The notes beneath the pieces were generated by a model. It was not told the DNA's origin. It searched no databases and saw only the letters and a program-made list of their open reading frames with translations. From RUG023 sp900315435 (GTDB lineage Bacteria > Spirochaetota > Spirochaetia > Sphaerochaetales > Sphaerochaetaceae), in NCBI GenBank assembly GCA_902788205.1, contig CADAJJ010000005.1:11314-75313 (forward strand): a DNA stretch of 64,000 nt. Reading direction: 5' to 3'. Of the stretch, positions 15,509-24,516 are shown piece by piece. Made by a program: the position numbers and the translations under genes. Positions within the stretch are counted from its first letter, which is position 1, and every line of letters begins with the position of its first letter.

Positions 15509-16672
15509 ATGTTGCGTCCTCTCTTCTTCCACGTGGATATGGATGCATTCTTCGCCAGCGTGGAAATCCACGACAACCCTTCCTTGAAGGACAAACCGGT
15601 CCTGATCGGGCACAATGAGCGCAGGAGCGTCGTCTCTACCGCGAGCTATGTCGCCCGACGGTACGGATGCCACAGCGCCATGCCGATGGCGCAGGCGCTC
15701 CGGCTCTGCCCGCAGGCGGTGGTCGTCAACCCCCGCTTCGAGCGATACAGCCAGGTCAGCCGCCAGATCATGGGAATCTGCGGACGCTATAGCGACAAGG
15801 TGCAGCAAATCTCCATCGACGAGGCCTTTCTCGACATGAGCGGCATGGAACGCCTCTACCACAGCGCCAAAGAGGCGGCCCTGCAATTGAAGGCGGAAGT
15901 ACGGAAAGAGACAGGGTTGACCATCAGCGTCGGAATCGCCCCGAACCGGTATCTTGCCAAAATGGCCAGCGACTACCACAAACCGGACGGGCTTTGCCGG
16001 GTATCTCCGGGAAAGGAAGAGCTGTTCATCGACGCGGTGGGGCTGCACAAGCTCTGGGGGATCGGGAAGGTCGGGCGCAAACAGCTCGCGGACAGGCATA
16101 TACACACCACCCGGCAACTCCGGTCCTTCAGCAAAGAACACTTGGCATCAATGTTCGGGCCTGCGATGGGCAGTTTCCTCTACGACGCGGCGAGGGGCAT
16201 CGATCCCGGCATCTTTGAAGGGGAAAGCAAGAGCCATTCCATCAGTACGGAGACCACGTTCCTTGACGATGTATCGGACGTGGAAGTGCTCAGGCAATAC
16301 TTGCTCTCGATGAGCCACGAGCTGATGTTCCGCTGTCTGGAGGAAAGACAAATCGCCCGTACCGTCTCCCTGAAGCTTCGCTGGCCGGACTTCTCCCTCC
16401 ACGAGGCGCAAGTCACCCCGGATGAGAATATCCTTAGCGCCGAGCAGGTCTACCGGATCGCCACAGGGTTGCTTGCCGAACGGTGGCACGGAACTCCGGT
16501 CCGCCTGCTCGGGCTAGGACTCGGAGGACTCTACACAGGAGACGCGCCGATGCAACAGGAGCTCTTCTCCAGCCAGGACGCCAAGCGCCGGGAACTGGAA
16601 AAGGTCATCCTCCAGATGCAGAAGAAAGGACAAAAGGTGGTCAAAGCCTCGTCGCTGGTCAGACGAAACTGA
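15509..16672 (+). CDS. dinB: DNA polymerase IV (Y family)
   Basis: Error-prone translesion polymerase of 387 residues. The first catalytic motif is HVDMDAFFASVE (8-19) and the second is SIDEAFLD with D104-E105. GIAPNRYLAKMASDYHKPDGL and GIGKVGRKQL (the helix-hairpin-helix thumb) follow, then a little-finger domain. No beta-clamp peptide of canonical form is obvious at the C-terminus. The ATG at 15509 has GAGAGGA 8 bases upstream; an in-frame TTG three bases earlier is less likely. Its 3' end overlaps convergent uppP by 14 bp. Confidence 0.95.
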   Translation: MLRPLFFHVDMDAFFASVEIHDNPSLKDKPVLIGHNERRSVVSTASYVARRYGCHSAMPMAQALRLCPQAVVVNPRFERYSQVSRQIMGICGRYSDKVQQISIDEAFLDMSGMERLYHSAKEAALQLKAEVRKETGLTISVGIAPNRYLAKMASDYHKPDGLCRVSPGKEELFIDAVGLHKLWGIGKVGRKQLADRHIHTTRQLRSFSKEHLASMFGPAMGSFLYDAARGIDPGIFEGESKSHSISTETTFLDDVSDVEVLRQYLLSMSHELMFRCLEERQIARTVSLKLRWPDFSLHEAQVTPDENILSAEQVYRIATGLLAERWHGTPVRLLGLGLGGLYTGDAPMQQELFSSQDAKRRELEKVILQMQKKGQKVVKASSLVRRN

Positions 16673-17471
16673 AGAAGAGGACCACCAAGATCGCCAGAAT
16701 GACGCGGTACCAGCCGAAAATCTGGAAGTCATGGCTGGTCAGGTAGCGCATCAAAGCCTTGATGACGAAAAGCGAGACGACAAAAGAGACGACGAATCCG
16801 AGCGCCACCAATGTCCACTCGTAGCCGCTCAGGGCGAATCCCAATTTGACCAGCTTCAGCAACGACGCGCCACACATGGCGGGAATGGCGAGAAAGAAGG
16901 AAAACTTGCTTGCTGTCTTGCGGTCCACCCCCAGCAGCATGCCGCCCAGGATGGTGGAGCCGCTGCGGCTGGTTCCAGGCACCAAGGCCAGCGCCTCGAA
17001 AAGGCCCATGCCGACCGCCCGAAAGAGGGAAATCTCCTCGATCGAGTGGATGGTTCCGTCCCGTCCCTTCCGCTTGCGTTCCAGGATGATGTAGGCGGCA
17101 CCGTAGAGGGCAAGGGTCAGGGCGACAACCTGCCACGAATAGAGTTCGCTCTCGATGAAATCGTCCAGAAGAAAACCGATGACGGCCACCGGCACCGACG
17201 CCACCACCACCTTTTTCCAGAGAGACCAGCAGGAGCGCCGGTCCTCCCTGCCCATCCCCGGAGAGAACGGGTTCAAGGTGTGCCAGTAGAGGATGATGAC
17301 GGCCAGGATTGAACCCAACTGGATCAGCACCATCAACAGGTTCCTGCATTGCTCGCTGACGTGGAGCGGAAACAACGCGTCGAACAGGATCAAATGGCCG
17401 GTGCTGCTGACCGGCAGCCACTCGGTGATGCCCTGGATGACACCGAGCAGCAATGTTTTCAATACTTCCAT
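16659..17471 (-). CDS. uppP: Undecaprenyl-diphosphatase (UppP/BacA)
   Basis: Integral membrane phosphatase that converts undecaprenyl diphosphate to the monophosphate, recycling the lipid carrier for cell-wall synthesis; overexpression gives bacitracin resistance in many bacteria. The two catalytic regions are present: GITEWLPVSSTGH (14-26) and PGTSRSGSTI (165-174). At 270 residues with about eight hydrophobic segments it is full length. ATG 17471 fits the family N-terminus, though the nearest purine-rich site (AAAGGAG) is rather far upstream. It overlaps dinB tail to tail by 14 bp and diverges from trmL. Confidence 0.95.
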   Translation of the reverse strand: MEVLKTLLLGVIQGITEWLPVSSTGHLILFDALFPLHVSEQCRNLLMVLIQLGSILAVIILYWHTLNPFSPGMGREDRRSCWSLWKKVVVASVPVAVIGFLLDDFIESELYSWQVVALTLALYGAAYIILERKRKGRDGTIHSIEEISLFRAVGMGLFEALALVPGTSRSGSTILGGMLLGVDRKTASKFSFFLAIPAMCGASLLKLVKLGFALSGYEWTLVALGFVVSFVVSLFVIKALMRYLTSHDFQIFGWYRVILAILVVLFFSFV

Positions 17472-17554
17472 GACCGCTATCGTAGTACTCCTTTCCCTTT
17501 GGCGTCTACCCAAAGCCGGGACAACTGGCTACACTCCTTCCGGAGGAGCCTCTC

Positions 17555-18055
17555 ATGGGTCTGCATATTGTCTTGTTACAACCGGAAATTCCCCAGAACA
17601 CCGGTAATATCGCCCGGACCTGCGCCGCCACCGGGGCGACGCTCCATCTGGTGCACCCGCTTGGCTACAGTCTTTCGGACAAGTACCTGAAACGGGCGGG
17701 ACTGGACTACTGGCACCTTGTCTCCATCAAGGAATATCCCGACGACCAGGCCTTTTTCTCCGAGCACCCTCGCGAGCGGTGCTATTTCTTCACGAAGAAG
17801 GCCCGGACGTGCTATGCTGGAATCGCCTACCCGGAGGAGACCTATTTCGTTTTCGGCCGGGAAAGCGTCGGCCTTGACGAAAGCCTTTTGCGGCAGGTGG
17901 AGGATCGCACGGTACGCATTCCCATGCGGACGGGTGCCCGGTGCCTGAACCTGTCCAACAGCGTCGCCATCGCGGCCTACGAGTATTTCCGCCAGCGGGA
18001 CTGGCAGGGACTTGCTGAGGCGGACGACACGTTCGCCTGGGAGGAAGGAAAATGA
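17555..18055 (+). CDS. trmL: tRNA (cytidine/uridine-34 2'-O)-methyltransferase TrmL
   Basis: SPOUT-class methyltransferase that 2'-O-methylates the wobble base of certain leucine tRNAs. The 166-residue sequence shows LLQPEIPQNTGNIART near the N-terminus, FGRESVGLDE in the middle and the knotted SAM site MRTGARCLNLSNSVAIAAYE near the C-terminus, all standard for TrmL. GGAGGAG precedes the ATG. It is first in the operon trmL-proC-serS-pncB and overlaps proC by 4 bp (ATGA). Confidence 0.95.
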   Translation: MGLHIVLLQPEIPQNTGNIARTCAATGATLHLVHPLGYSLSDKYLKRAGLDYWHLVSIKEYPDDQAFFSEHPRERCYFFTKKARTCYAGIAYPEETYFVFGRESVGLDESLLRQVEDRTVRIPMRTGARCLNLSNSVAIAAYEYFRQRDWQGLAEADDTFAWEEGK

Positions 18056-18816
18056 CCATCGGTATGCTTGGGTGCGGCAACATGGGGGGAGCGATTGCCA
18101 GCGCGCTTGTCCAGGAAGGAAAGGACACGGTCCTTGCCTTTGACCATACGAGGGCGAAGGTCGAAGGGAGTGGAGCCGGCTATGCCACCTTGGAGGAGTT
18201 GCTCTCCCGAAGCGACCTGGTCGTGATCGCCATCAAGCCTCAGGGGGTTCCCGCCCTGTACCCCACCCTACGGCAGGCGTCTCCAAGCGAGGGATGGATT
18301 TCCATTGCCGCCGGCATCACCCTTGGGACCCTGAAGGAACAGTTGGGCACCAGGAAGGTAGTCCGGTTCATGCCCAACATCGCGGCCAAGGTGAAGAAGT
18401 CCGTCACCGCCGTCTGCGCCGACACCGATTGCCCCTCGTCCCTGAAGGAAAAAGCCTTTTCCATCGCCACCAGTTTCGGTTCAGCCTGCAGTCTGGACGA
18501 ATCGCTGCTTCCCGCCTTTACCGGCATCAGCGGCAGCGGCATCGCGTACGTGTTCCAATTCATGCATGCCATGGCGCTTGGCGGAACCCGGATGGGAATT
18601 TCCTATCCGAAAAGCGTGGAGGTGGTGCGGGACACGATGGAGAGCGCCATCGCCCTTGCCCGGGCGACGGGAAAGAATCCGATAGACCTGATGATGGGAG
18701 TATGCTCTGCAGGAGGCACGACGATTGAAGGTGTCGCGGCCTTGGAGCGAAACCAGTTCGACAATGCCGTGATCGAGGCGGTCACCGACAGTGCCAATAA
18801 ATCGAAGAAGATGTGA
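18052..18816 (+). CDS. proC: Pyrroline-5-carboxylate reductase
   Basis: Final enzyme of proline synthesis, reducing pyrroline-5-carboxylate with NAD(P)H. The Rossmann motif GCGNMG is at residues 7-12, VVIAIKPQG follows, and the C-terminal SAGGTTIEG block is diagnostic. Length is 254. It is translationally coupled to trmL, and serS follows after 12 bp. proA and proB lie about 5 kb away in a separate operon on the other strand, so the window encodes the whole glutamate-to-proline route in two units. Confidence 0.95.
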   Translation: MTIGMLGCGNMGGAIASALVQEGKDTVLAFDHTRAKVEGSGAGYATLEELLSRSDLVVIAIKPQGVPALYPTLRQASPSEGWISIAAGITLGTLKEQLGTRKVVRFMPNIAAKVKKSVTAVCADTDCPSSLKEKAFSIATSFGSACSLDESLLPAFTGISGSGIAYVFQFMHAMALGGTRMGISYPKSVEVVRDTMESAIALARATGKNPIDLMMGVCSAGGTTIEGVAALERNQFDNAVIEAVTDSANKSKKM

Positions 18817-18828
18817 GGAGAAAGACCT

Positions 18829-20109
18829 ATGATTGATTTGAGAGAGCTGAAAAGCCGCCACGACGAGATTGCTGCGAACATCAAGAACCGCAACATGCGC
18901 GTCGACCTTGACGCGATCATCGCGCTGGGGGACAAACGTTCCTCCGTCATGCAGGAAGCCGATGCGCTTCGCGCCCGCCGCAACGAGGTCGCCAAGCAGA
19001 TGAAGGGCAAGCTCGACCCGGAGACCCGCGCCAAGCTGATCGAGGAAGGCAAGGAGCTGAAGACCCGGATCGCCGAAATCGAGAAGGAGGCCTCCGACCT
19101 GGACGCCCAGTATCTGGCAGCCGCGCGCACCATCCCGAACTATGCCAACCCGAAAGCTCCGATCGGCAAGGAGGACAAGGACAGCACGGCGGTCAAATTC
19201 GTCGGCAAGCCGCCGGTGTTCGACTTCAAGCCCCTGGATCATGTCCAGCTCGGCGAGAAGCTCGACCTGATCGACTTCGACACCGCCACCGAGGTGAGCG
19301 GACCGAAGTTCTACTACCTGAAGAACCAGGCGGTGTTGCTTCAGATGGCCATCGAGCGCTATGCGATCGACATCGTCCTGAAGCACGGCTTCACCCCCTT
19401 CATCACTCCGGATGTGGCAAAAGAGGAAATCCTGAACGGCATCGGCTTCAATCCCCGTGGCGCCGAGAGCAACATCTACACGCTGGAGGGAACCGGCACC
19501 GCCTTGGTCGGCACCGCCGAGATCACCCTCGGCGGCTACTACGCCGGCAGGGTGCTGGACAAGAAGGAACTGCCCATCAAGATGACCGGGCTGTCCCACT
19601 GCTTCCGCCGTGAGGCCGGGGCGGCCGGCCAGTACTCCAAAGGCCTGTACCGCGTCCACCAGTTCTCCAAGCTGGAGATGTTCATCTACTGCCTGCCTGA
19701 GGAGTCGGACAAGTGGCACGACTACCTGCTCTCCATCGAGGAGGAAATCTACCAGGGTCTCGGACTTGCCTACAGGGTCATAGACACCTGTACCGGAGAC
19801 CTCGGGGCTCCCGCCTACCGCAAGTTCGACATCGAGGCCTGGATGCCAGGTCGTGGCGAGAACGGAGAATACGGAGAGGTCACCTCGACCAGCAACTGCA
19901 CCGACTACCAGGCAAGGAGCCTCCAGATCCGCTACCGCGATGACGAGGGTAAGCTCCAGTACGTGCATATGCTCAACGGCACCGCGACCGCCCTTTCCCG
20001 CACGATGGTCGCCATCCTGGAGAACTACCAGCAGAAGGACGGGTCCATAGCCATCCCGGAAAAGCTGATTCCGTATTGCGGTTTTTCCGTGATTCCCGCG
20101 AAACATTGA
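18829..20109 (+). CDS. serS: Seryl-tRNA synthetase
   Basis: Class II aminoacyl-tRNA synthetase of 426 residues. The N-terminal 100 residues form the tRNA-binding coiled coil (charged heptads including EADALRARRNEVAKQMKG). The catalytic domain follows, with motif 2 near LSHCFRREAGAAG, the TGDLGAPAYRKFDIEAWMPG block and motif 3 near NGTATALSRTMVAILEN. TGAGGAG precedes the ATG. It sits 12 bp after proC and 9 bp before pncB in the same operon. Confidence 0.97.
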   Translation: MIDLRELKSRHDEIAANIKNRNMRVDLDAIIALGDKRSSVMQEADALRARRNEVAKQMKGKLDPETRAKLIEEGKELKTRIAEIEKEASDLDAQYLAAARTIPNYANPKAPIGKEDKDSTAVKFVGKPPVFDFKPLDHVQLGEKLDLIDFDTATEVSGPKFYYLKNQAVLLQMAIERYAIDIVLKHGFTPFITPDVAKEEILNGIGFNPRGAESNIYTLEGTGTALVGTAEITLGGYYAGRVLDKKELPIKMTGLSHCFRREAGAAGQYSKGLYRVHQFSKLEMFIYCLPEESDKWHDYLLSIEEEIYQGLGLAYRVIDTCTGDLGAPAYRKFDIEAWMPGRGENGEYGEVTSTSNCTDYQARSLQIRYRDDEGKLQYVHMLNGTATALSRTMVAILENYQQKDGSIAIPEKLIPYCGFSVIPAKH

Positions 20110-20118
20110 GAGGTAACC

Positions 20119-21567
20119 ATGCACGTAAGCGCTCTGTACACGGACTTGTATGAACTGACGATGATGCAGGGGTATCTGGCCACCAACCATAATCCCCAGG
20201 TGGTCTTTGACATGTTCTACCGGAACAACCCGTTCGATGGCGGTTACGCCGTCTTCGCCGGGGTCAATGACCTGATCGACAAGCTCGAGCACTTCTCGTT
20301 CGACAAGGAAGACATCGACTACCTTGCCAGTCTCGGCACCTTCAAGAAACCGTTTCTGGAATATCTGGCGACCTATCGGTTCCATGCCAATGTCTACGCC
20401 TTCCGGGAAGGCTCGATCGTCTTCCCGGGGGAACCGCTTGTACGGATCCATACCGACCTGGTCGAGGCGCAGCTGATCGAGGGCATCGTCCTGAACACGA
20501 TCAACTTCCAGACCCTGATCGCCACCAAGGCAGCCCGCATGTGCCGCGCAGCCAAGGACAGCGCGATCATGGAGTTCGGGCTGCGCCGCGCCCAGGGCGA
20601 TGGAGCGATGGCCGCCAGCCGCGCCGCCTATATCGGTGGATGCGCGATTACCAGCAATACGCTCGCAGGCAAAGTCTACGGCATCCCGGTAGGCGGCACC
20701 ATGGCCCACAGCTGGGTCATGAGCTTTTCCAGCGAGCTTGAGGCCTTCCGCAAGTTCGCGGAGCTCTACCCGGACAACGCAGTCCTTCTGATCGACACCT
20801 ATGACGTGCTTCGGTCCGGTATCGAGAACGCGATTACCGTCGGCCTGGAGCAGAAAAAGAAAGGCAAGAAGATTGGCGTCCGTATCGACTCAGGCGACCT
20901 GTCCTACCTGCCCAAGGAGGTCCGCAAGAAGCTGGACGCGGCAGGTCTTGCCGACGCCACCATCACCGTCAGCAACGACTTGACCGAGGATATCGTCCAA
21001 CAGCTCGTCGAGAGCGGTACCCCGATCAACAGCTGGGGCATCGGCACCCACCTGGTCACTGGCGGCTTCCAAAGCAGCCTGAACGGGGTCTACAAACTTG
21101 CTGCCAAGGCAGGTGAAGATGGAAAGATGATCCCGACCATGAAGATCAGCAACACCACCGCCAAGACGACCAACCCCGGCATCAAGCAGGTCTACCGGTT
21201 CTCTGACGCCGATGGCCAGGCGCTTGCCGACCTGGTGGCCCTGCAGAGCGAGGAGATTGTCGCAGGCCAGAAGTACACCTTCTACCATCCCTTCAGCGAG
21301 GCAGACTTCTTCCAGATGAAACCGGGCGCCTACGCCAAGGCCGAGCCGATGCTGGTCAAGCAGATGGAAGACGGGAAGCGACTGCTTCCGGAGCCGAAGC
21401 TCAAGGACCTCCAGCAGGAAGTGAAGGAAAACCTGAAGGCGTTCCACCCCACCTACCTGCGCCTGATCAACCCGCATATCTACAAGGTGAGTCTCTCCCA
21501 GCAGCTGAAGAACCTGAAGTTCGGACTGATCGTGCAAGAAAGGGAAAGGCAGTTCCAGGAAAACTGA
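20119..21567 (+). CDS. pncB: Nicotinate phosphoribosyltransferase
   Basis: NAD salvage enzyme that joins nicotinate and PRPP. The 482-residue protein has the typical start (ALYTDLYELTMMQGYL), EFGLRRAQG, the active-site GGTMAHSWVMSF and the phosphate-binding GIGTHLVTG segment. It is the last gene of the trmL-proC-serS-pncB operon, with GAGAGGT before its ATG. It is convergent with the amidase gene. Confidence 0.95.
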   Translation: MHVSALYTDLYELTMMQGYLATNHNPQVVFDMFYRNNPFDGGYAVFAGVNDLIDKLEHFSFDKEDIDYLASLGTFKKPFLEYLATYRFHANVYAFREGSIVFPGEPLVRIHTDLVEAQLIEGIVLNTINFQTLIATKAARMCRAAKDSAIMEFGLRRAQGDGAMAASRAAYIGGCAITSNTLAGKVYGIPVGGTMAHSWVMSFSSELEAFRKFAELYPDNAVLLIDTYDVLRSGIENAITVGLEQKKKGKKIGVRIDSGDLSYLPKEVRKKLDAAGLADATITVSNDLTEDIVQQLVESGTPINSWGIGTHLVTGGFQSSLNGVYKLAAKAGEDGKMIPTMKISNTTAKTTNPGIKQVYRFSDADGQALADLVALQSEEIVAGQKYTFYHPFSEADFFQMKPGAYAKAEPMLVKQMEDGKRLLPEPKLKDLQQEVKENLKAFHPTYLRLINPHIYKVSLSQQLKNLKFGLIVQERERQFQEN

Positions 21568-21652
21568 CCGGATAGCCTAGGGCGGAACTGTTTCTTATCT
21601 GCCCGGGAATCCTGGAGCTTGGGACCGGAAATCATCCGAAAGCGCGTCGCTC

Positions 21653-21675
21653 GTCTCTCCATCCACAGGAGAGAC
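21653..21675. terminator. Hairpin between convergent pncB and amidase genes
   Basis: GTCTCTCC (21653-21660) and GGAGAGAC (21668-21675) form a perfect 8-bp stem with a 7-base loop. Neither side has a clear T tract, so it may act as a weak bidirectional terminator or an mRNA 3' stabiliser. Confidence 0.35.
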
Positions 21676-21729
21676 CACCTTGGCTGACCGTCGTTTGACG
21701 CTCGGCCCCCCGCCAAGAGGAATCCGTGC

Positions 21730-22470
21730 CTACTGTCTGGCAACCTGCTCGATGGCAAGGACGATCGAGGAAGCCATGCGCTCCCGCCAGGTATCATCCA
21801 TCAGGTTCCTCGCCTCCTGTTCGTTGGTCAGGAAGCCAAGCTCGACCAAGATGGAGGGGGTACGGCTCTCACGGAGCACTTGCACGTCCTGCACCTTCAC
21901 CCCCCGGGAAACAAAGCCGGAAGAAAGCACCTGGTCGAAGATTTCAGCCACTTGGCGGTTTCTCTGGTCCAGAAGCTGGTTCAGCTCCCCGTCCGTGTAG
22001 GCGGCGAACAATGGGATGTTCTGCTTGGGAGTCAGGCTGCTGAGCATCACCGTCTCCCGGGCGGGATCCCGCACCAGGATCTCGTAGCCGCTCGCCGAGG
22101 GGCTCGGGGCGCTGTTGACGTGGATCGACAGGAACAGGGCAGAGCTTTTGGGAGGAAGCGGGGTGGTATACGCGATCTGGCAACGCTCGGAAAGGCTGAT
22201 GAACGTGTCGTCGTTCCGGGTCATGACGACATTCCAGCCAGAATGCCGCGCCTGGAGCTTGACCGCCACACGGCCGGCCACATCCAGCACGATTTCCTTC
22301 TCGGCGACATCACCCCAGCCATAGCTTCGGATGGCACCACTGTCCCTACCCCCGTGGCCCGCATCGACAAACACCGTCTGTATCGGGTAGAGGAAAGGGT
22401 TGGAACGGGCATTGAGGGGAAACGCAGCACCCAAAGCCAGCAGGGCACACAGAAGCCGGAAGGGTTTCAC
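21730..22470 (-). CDS. N-acetylmuramoyl-L-alanine amidase (Amidase_3)
   Basis: Exported zinc amidase that cuts the bond between MurNAc and the stem peptide of peptidoglycan. A signal peptide (about residues 1-22, ending LNARS) is followed by the catalytic domain, with DAGHGGRDSG at 36-45 (first zinc His), LSIHVNSA (second His region) and a late VELGFLTNEQEA (catalytic Glu). Length 246 with no extra cell-wall-binding domain. It is the last gene of the proA-proB-glycosyltransferase-like-amidase operon and overlaps the preceding gene by 4 bp. Confidence 0.92.
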   Translation of the reverse strand: MKPFRLLCALLALGAAFPLNARSNPFLYPIQTVFVDAGHGGRDSGAIRSYGWGDVAEKEIVLDVAGRVAVKLQARHSGWNVVMTRNDDTFISLSERCQIAYTTPLPPKSSALFLSIHVNSAPSPSASGYEILVRDPARETVMLSSLTPKQNIPLFAAYTDGELNQLLDQRNRQVAEIFDQVLSSGFVSRGVKVQDVQVLRESRTPSILVELGFLTNEQEARNLMDDTWRERMASSIVLAIEQVARQ

Positions 22471-23387
22471 ATCTTCCCCCAGTTCCGGACCAAGGTTGGA
22501 TAATCCTGCTTGACCAGGTAGCGATAGCGGAGCCGGACATCCTGCTCCCAGGCATCATGGTCGAAGTCACGCCTCGGCTTGACAATCTCCGGCCGACGTC
22601 CCTCCGCCACCTTCAGGCTCAGCGCCTTGGTGGAACACCTTCTCCACCCCTCGCTTTCGCTCTGGTCCTCGACCAAGGAGAGGTTTCCGGGGAAAAACAG
22701 CACGGCAAGCTGGGAGAGGTACAGGGGATACCCCATCATCCAGCAGCGGATACCCCAATCCATCGCCTGCCAGTACTCGCTGTGGATCTGCTCGTCGTAG
22801 CCCCGAAGCCTCTGGAACAAGGCGGTATCGTACAACCCCATCTCCATGATCGGGTAGAGCGACGGCATCGCCCCTCCATCAGGGACTTTGGGCATGTCGC
22901 TTTCCACATCGATCCGCCCGTCGCCAGTCAGCAGGGGGACACGGATGTCGGGGGTGAACTCCCCCTTGTTGTTCAACCTGAGCGGAAGGACCATCGCGGG
23001 ATGGTTCTCCTGCGCCATGAGCTTCGTCATGGAGGCGCCATCGAAGAACACCAGGTCGGCGTCGCTCCGGGTGATGAAGAAGAAGCGGGAGCGGCACCCA
23101 TAGGCGAACTGGTTGATCTTCTCGCCATTGAAGCCGCTTGCGGTGAAAACGATACAGGTTACCGACGGGAAGCTTTCCTGCAAGGCCTGCACATCCAGTC
23201 TTCCGTCGGTGGTCATGACATGCAGGTCAAGATCCATATGGGTGGTGTACCAGTCCAGCACGGTCCTCAGCCGCGCCTCGGTCGAAGTATCGATGATGCC
23301 GACGGAAAGCTCCGGAGTGTCATGGAGAGAGGAAAGCGGATTGCGCACGCTGTGCAAGTTCGGATACACCCTGCAGTTGCTGTTCAT
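22467..23387 (-). CDS. Glycosyltransferase-like protein (GT-A fold, tentative)
   Basis: The 306-residue protein starts at ATG 23387, chosen because GGAGGG lies 8 bases upstream and the proB stop is just ahead. It has no signal peptide. TRSDADLVFFDG (107-118) contains a D-A-D triad (109-111) in the position of a GT-A DxD metal site. The later SEYWQAMDWGIRCWMMGYPLYLSQLAVLFF resembles the acceptor-side region of family 2 glycosyltransferases. The N-terminal part (SVGIIDTSTEARL) could be the sugar-nucleotide fold start. Donor and acceptor are unknown. Between proB and a peptidoglycan amidase, an envelope-sugar role is plausible but inferred. Confidence 0.5.
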   Translation of the reverse strand: MNSNCRVYPNLHSVRNPLSSLHDTPELSVGIIDTSTEARLRTVLDWYTTHMDLDLHVMTTDGRLDVQALQESFPSVTCIVFTASGFNGEKINQFAYGCRSRFFFITRSDADLVFFDGASMTKLMAQENHPAMVLPLRLNNKGEFTPDIRVPLLTGDGRIDVESDMPKVPDGGAMPSLYPIMEMGLYDTALFQRLRGYDEQIHSEYWQAMDWGIRCWMMGYPLYLSQLAVLFFPGNLSLVEDQSESEGWRRCSTKALSLKVAEGRRPEIVKPRRDFDHDAWEQDVRLRYRYLVKQDYPTLVRNWGKM

Positions 23388-23388
23388 C

Positions 23389-24516
23389 TTATCCCTCCAC
23401 CTCTTGCAGGATGACCATGTCCTCGGGACGGAAAAGCACATCCTTGTGCCCCTTCCCCAACAGGCCGTCCAACTCATCGTTGGAATGTCCCGCCATCGCC
23501 GATGCCTGGGTGCTGTCGTAGTAGGGCACCGCCTTGGCGAAGACCACCCCCTGCTCGTCCTGCACCTGCACCACATCACCGCTGGCGAAATCGCCGTTCA
23601 CCTTGACGACTCCGCTGGGAAGCAGGCTCTTATGCTCCAGAAGCGCCTTCTTGGCTCCTTCGTCGACCACGATGGCGCCTTGGTGCGTGTTGTTCAGAAT
23701 CCAGCGCTCCTTCTGGCTCAGACGTTTCCTGGGATGGATGTAGGTACCGATCTCCTTGCCGTGGACGATCTTCAGCAGGGCATCCTTCTTGAAACCACTG
23801 GCAATCACCGTGCCGCATCCGGCAAGGGTCGCGATTCTGGCCGCGAGAAGTTTGGTTTTCATGCCACCGGTACTGAACGTGCTGCCGGCGCCGCCCGCGA
23901 AGCCCATCGTCCTGGCATCCAGCGACTCGACGTCGCTGAGCAGCCGCGCTTGGGGATCCTTCTTCGGGTCGGCGGTGTACAGTCCTTCGATATCGCTGAG
24001 AATCACCAGCAAATCGGCGTCGACCTTGCTCGCCACCATGGCGCTCATGCGGTCGTTGTCACCAAAGGCGGTTCCGATTTCCGCGGTGGAAACGACGTCA
24101 TTCTCATTGAAGATGGGGATGACGTGGAGCCCAAGCAATGTGAAGACGCTCTCGCGGAGGTGCACGTAGGTCGTGCGGTTGTTCATGTCGCTGCGGGTCA
24201 GGAGGATCTGCGAGCAAATCATCCGGTATTTCTCAAAGGCGGCCCGGTAACTGCTCATCAAAATCGGCTGGCCGATCGAGGCGCAGGCCTGGCGCATGGG
24301 AATCTGCTTGACCGCATCTTTCAGCCCCAACTGCCTGGCCCCCATGCCGACGGCACCGCTGGTGACCAGCAGCACCTGATAGCCTTCATCCTCCAGCGTG
24401 GCTATCTGGCGCGCGATATCCTCGATCCGTTTCTCGTCAATCACTCCGCCCTCGAGCGAGAGCAGGTTGGTACCGACCTTGACCACCACACGGCGGATTT
24501 TTCCCCATTGCCTCAT
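23389..24516 (-). CDS. proB: Glutamate 5-kinase
   Basis: First enzyme of proline synthesis, phosphorylating glutamate on the gamma-carboxyl group. The amino-acid kinase domain (VVVKVGTNLL, LLVTSGAVGMGARQLG, FNENDVVS, GDNDRMSAMVA) occupies about 1-260 and a PUA domain occupies the C-terminal 100 residues. Length is 375. In E. coli the enzyme is feedback-inhibited by proline; this cannot be judged here. It overlaps proA by 4 bp, and its stop lies 1 bp before the next start. Confidence 0.97.
   Translation of the reverse strand: MRQWGKIRRVVVKVGTNLLSLEGGVIDEKRIEDIARQIATLEDEGYQVLLVTSGAVGMGARQLGLKDAVKQIPMRQACASIGQPILMSSYRAAFEKYRMICSQILLTRSDMNNRTTYVHLRESVFTLLGLHVIPIFNENDVVSTAEIGTAFGDNDRMSAMVASKVDADLLVILSDIEGLYTADPKKDPQARLLSDVESLDARTMGFAGGAGSTFSTGGMKTKLLAARIATLAGCGTVIASGFKKDALLKIVHGKEIGTYIHPRKRLSQKERWILNNTHQGAIVVDEGAKKALLEHKSLLPSGVVKVNGDFASGDVVQVQDEQGVVFAKAVPYYDSTQASAMAGHSNDELDGLLGKGHKDVLFRPEDMVILQEVEG

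Noticed and set aside
18481..20709. 742-codon open frame on the minus strand opposite proC, serS and pncB
   Set aside because: The + strand products are unmistakable. In GC-rich DNA the antisense frame of a real gene often stays open, and the minus translation shows no domain or signal.
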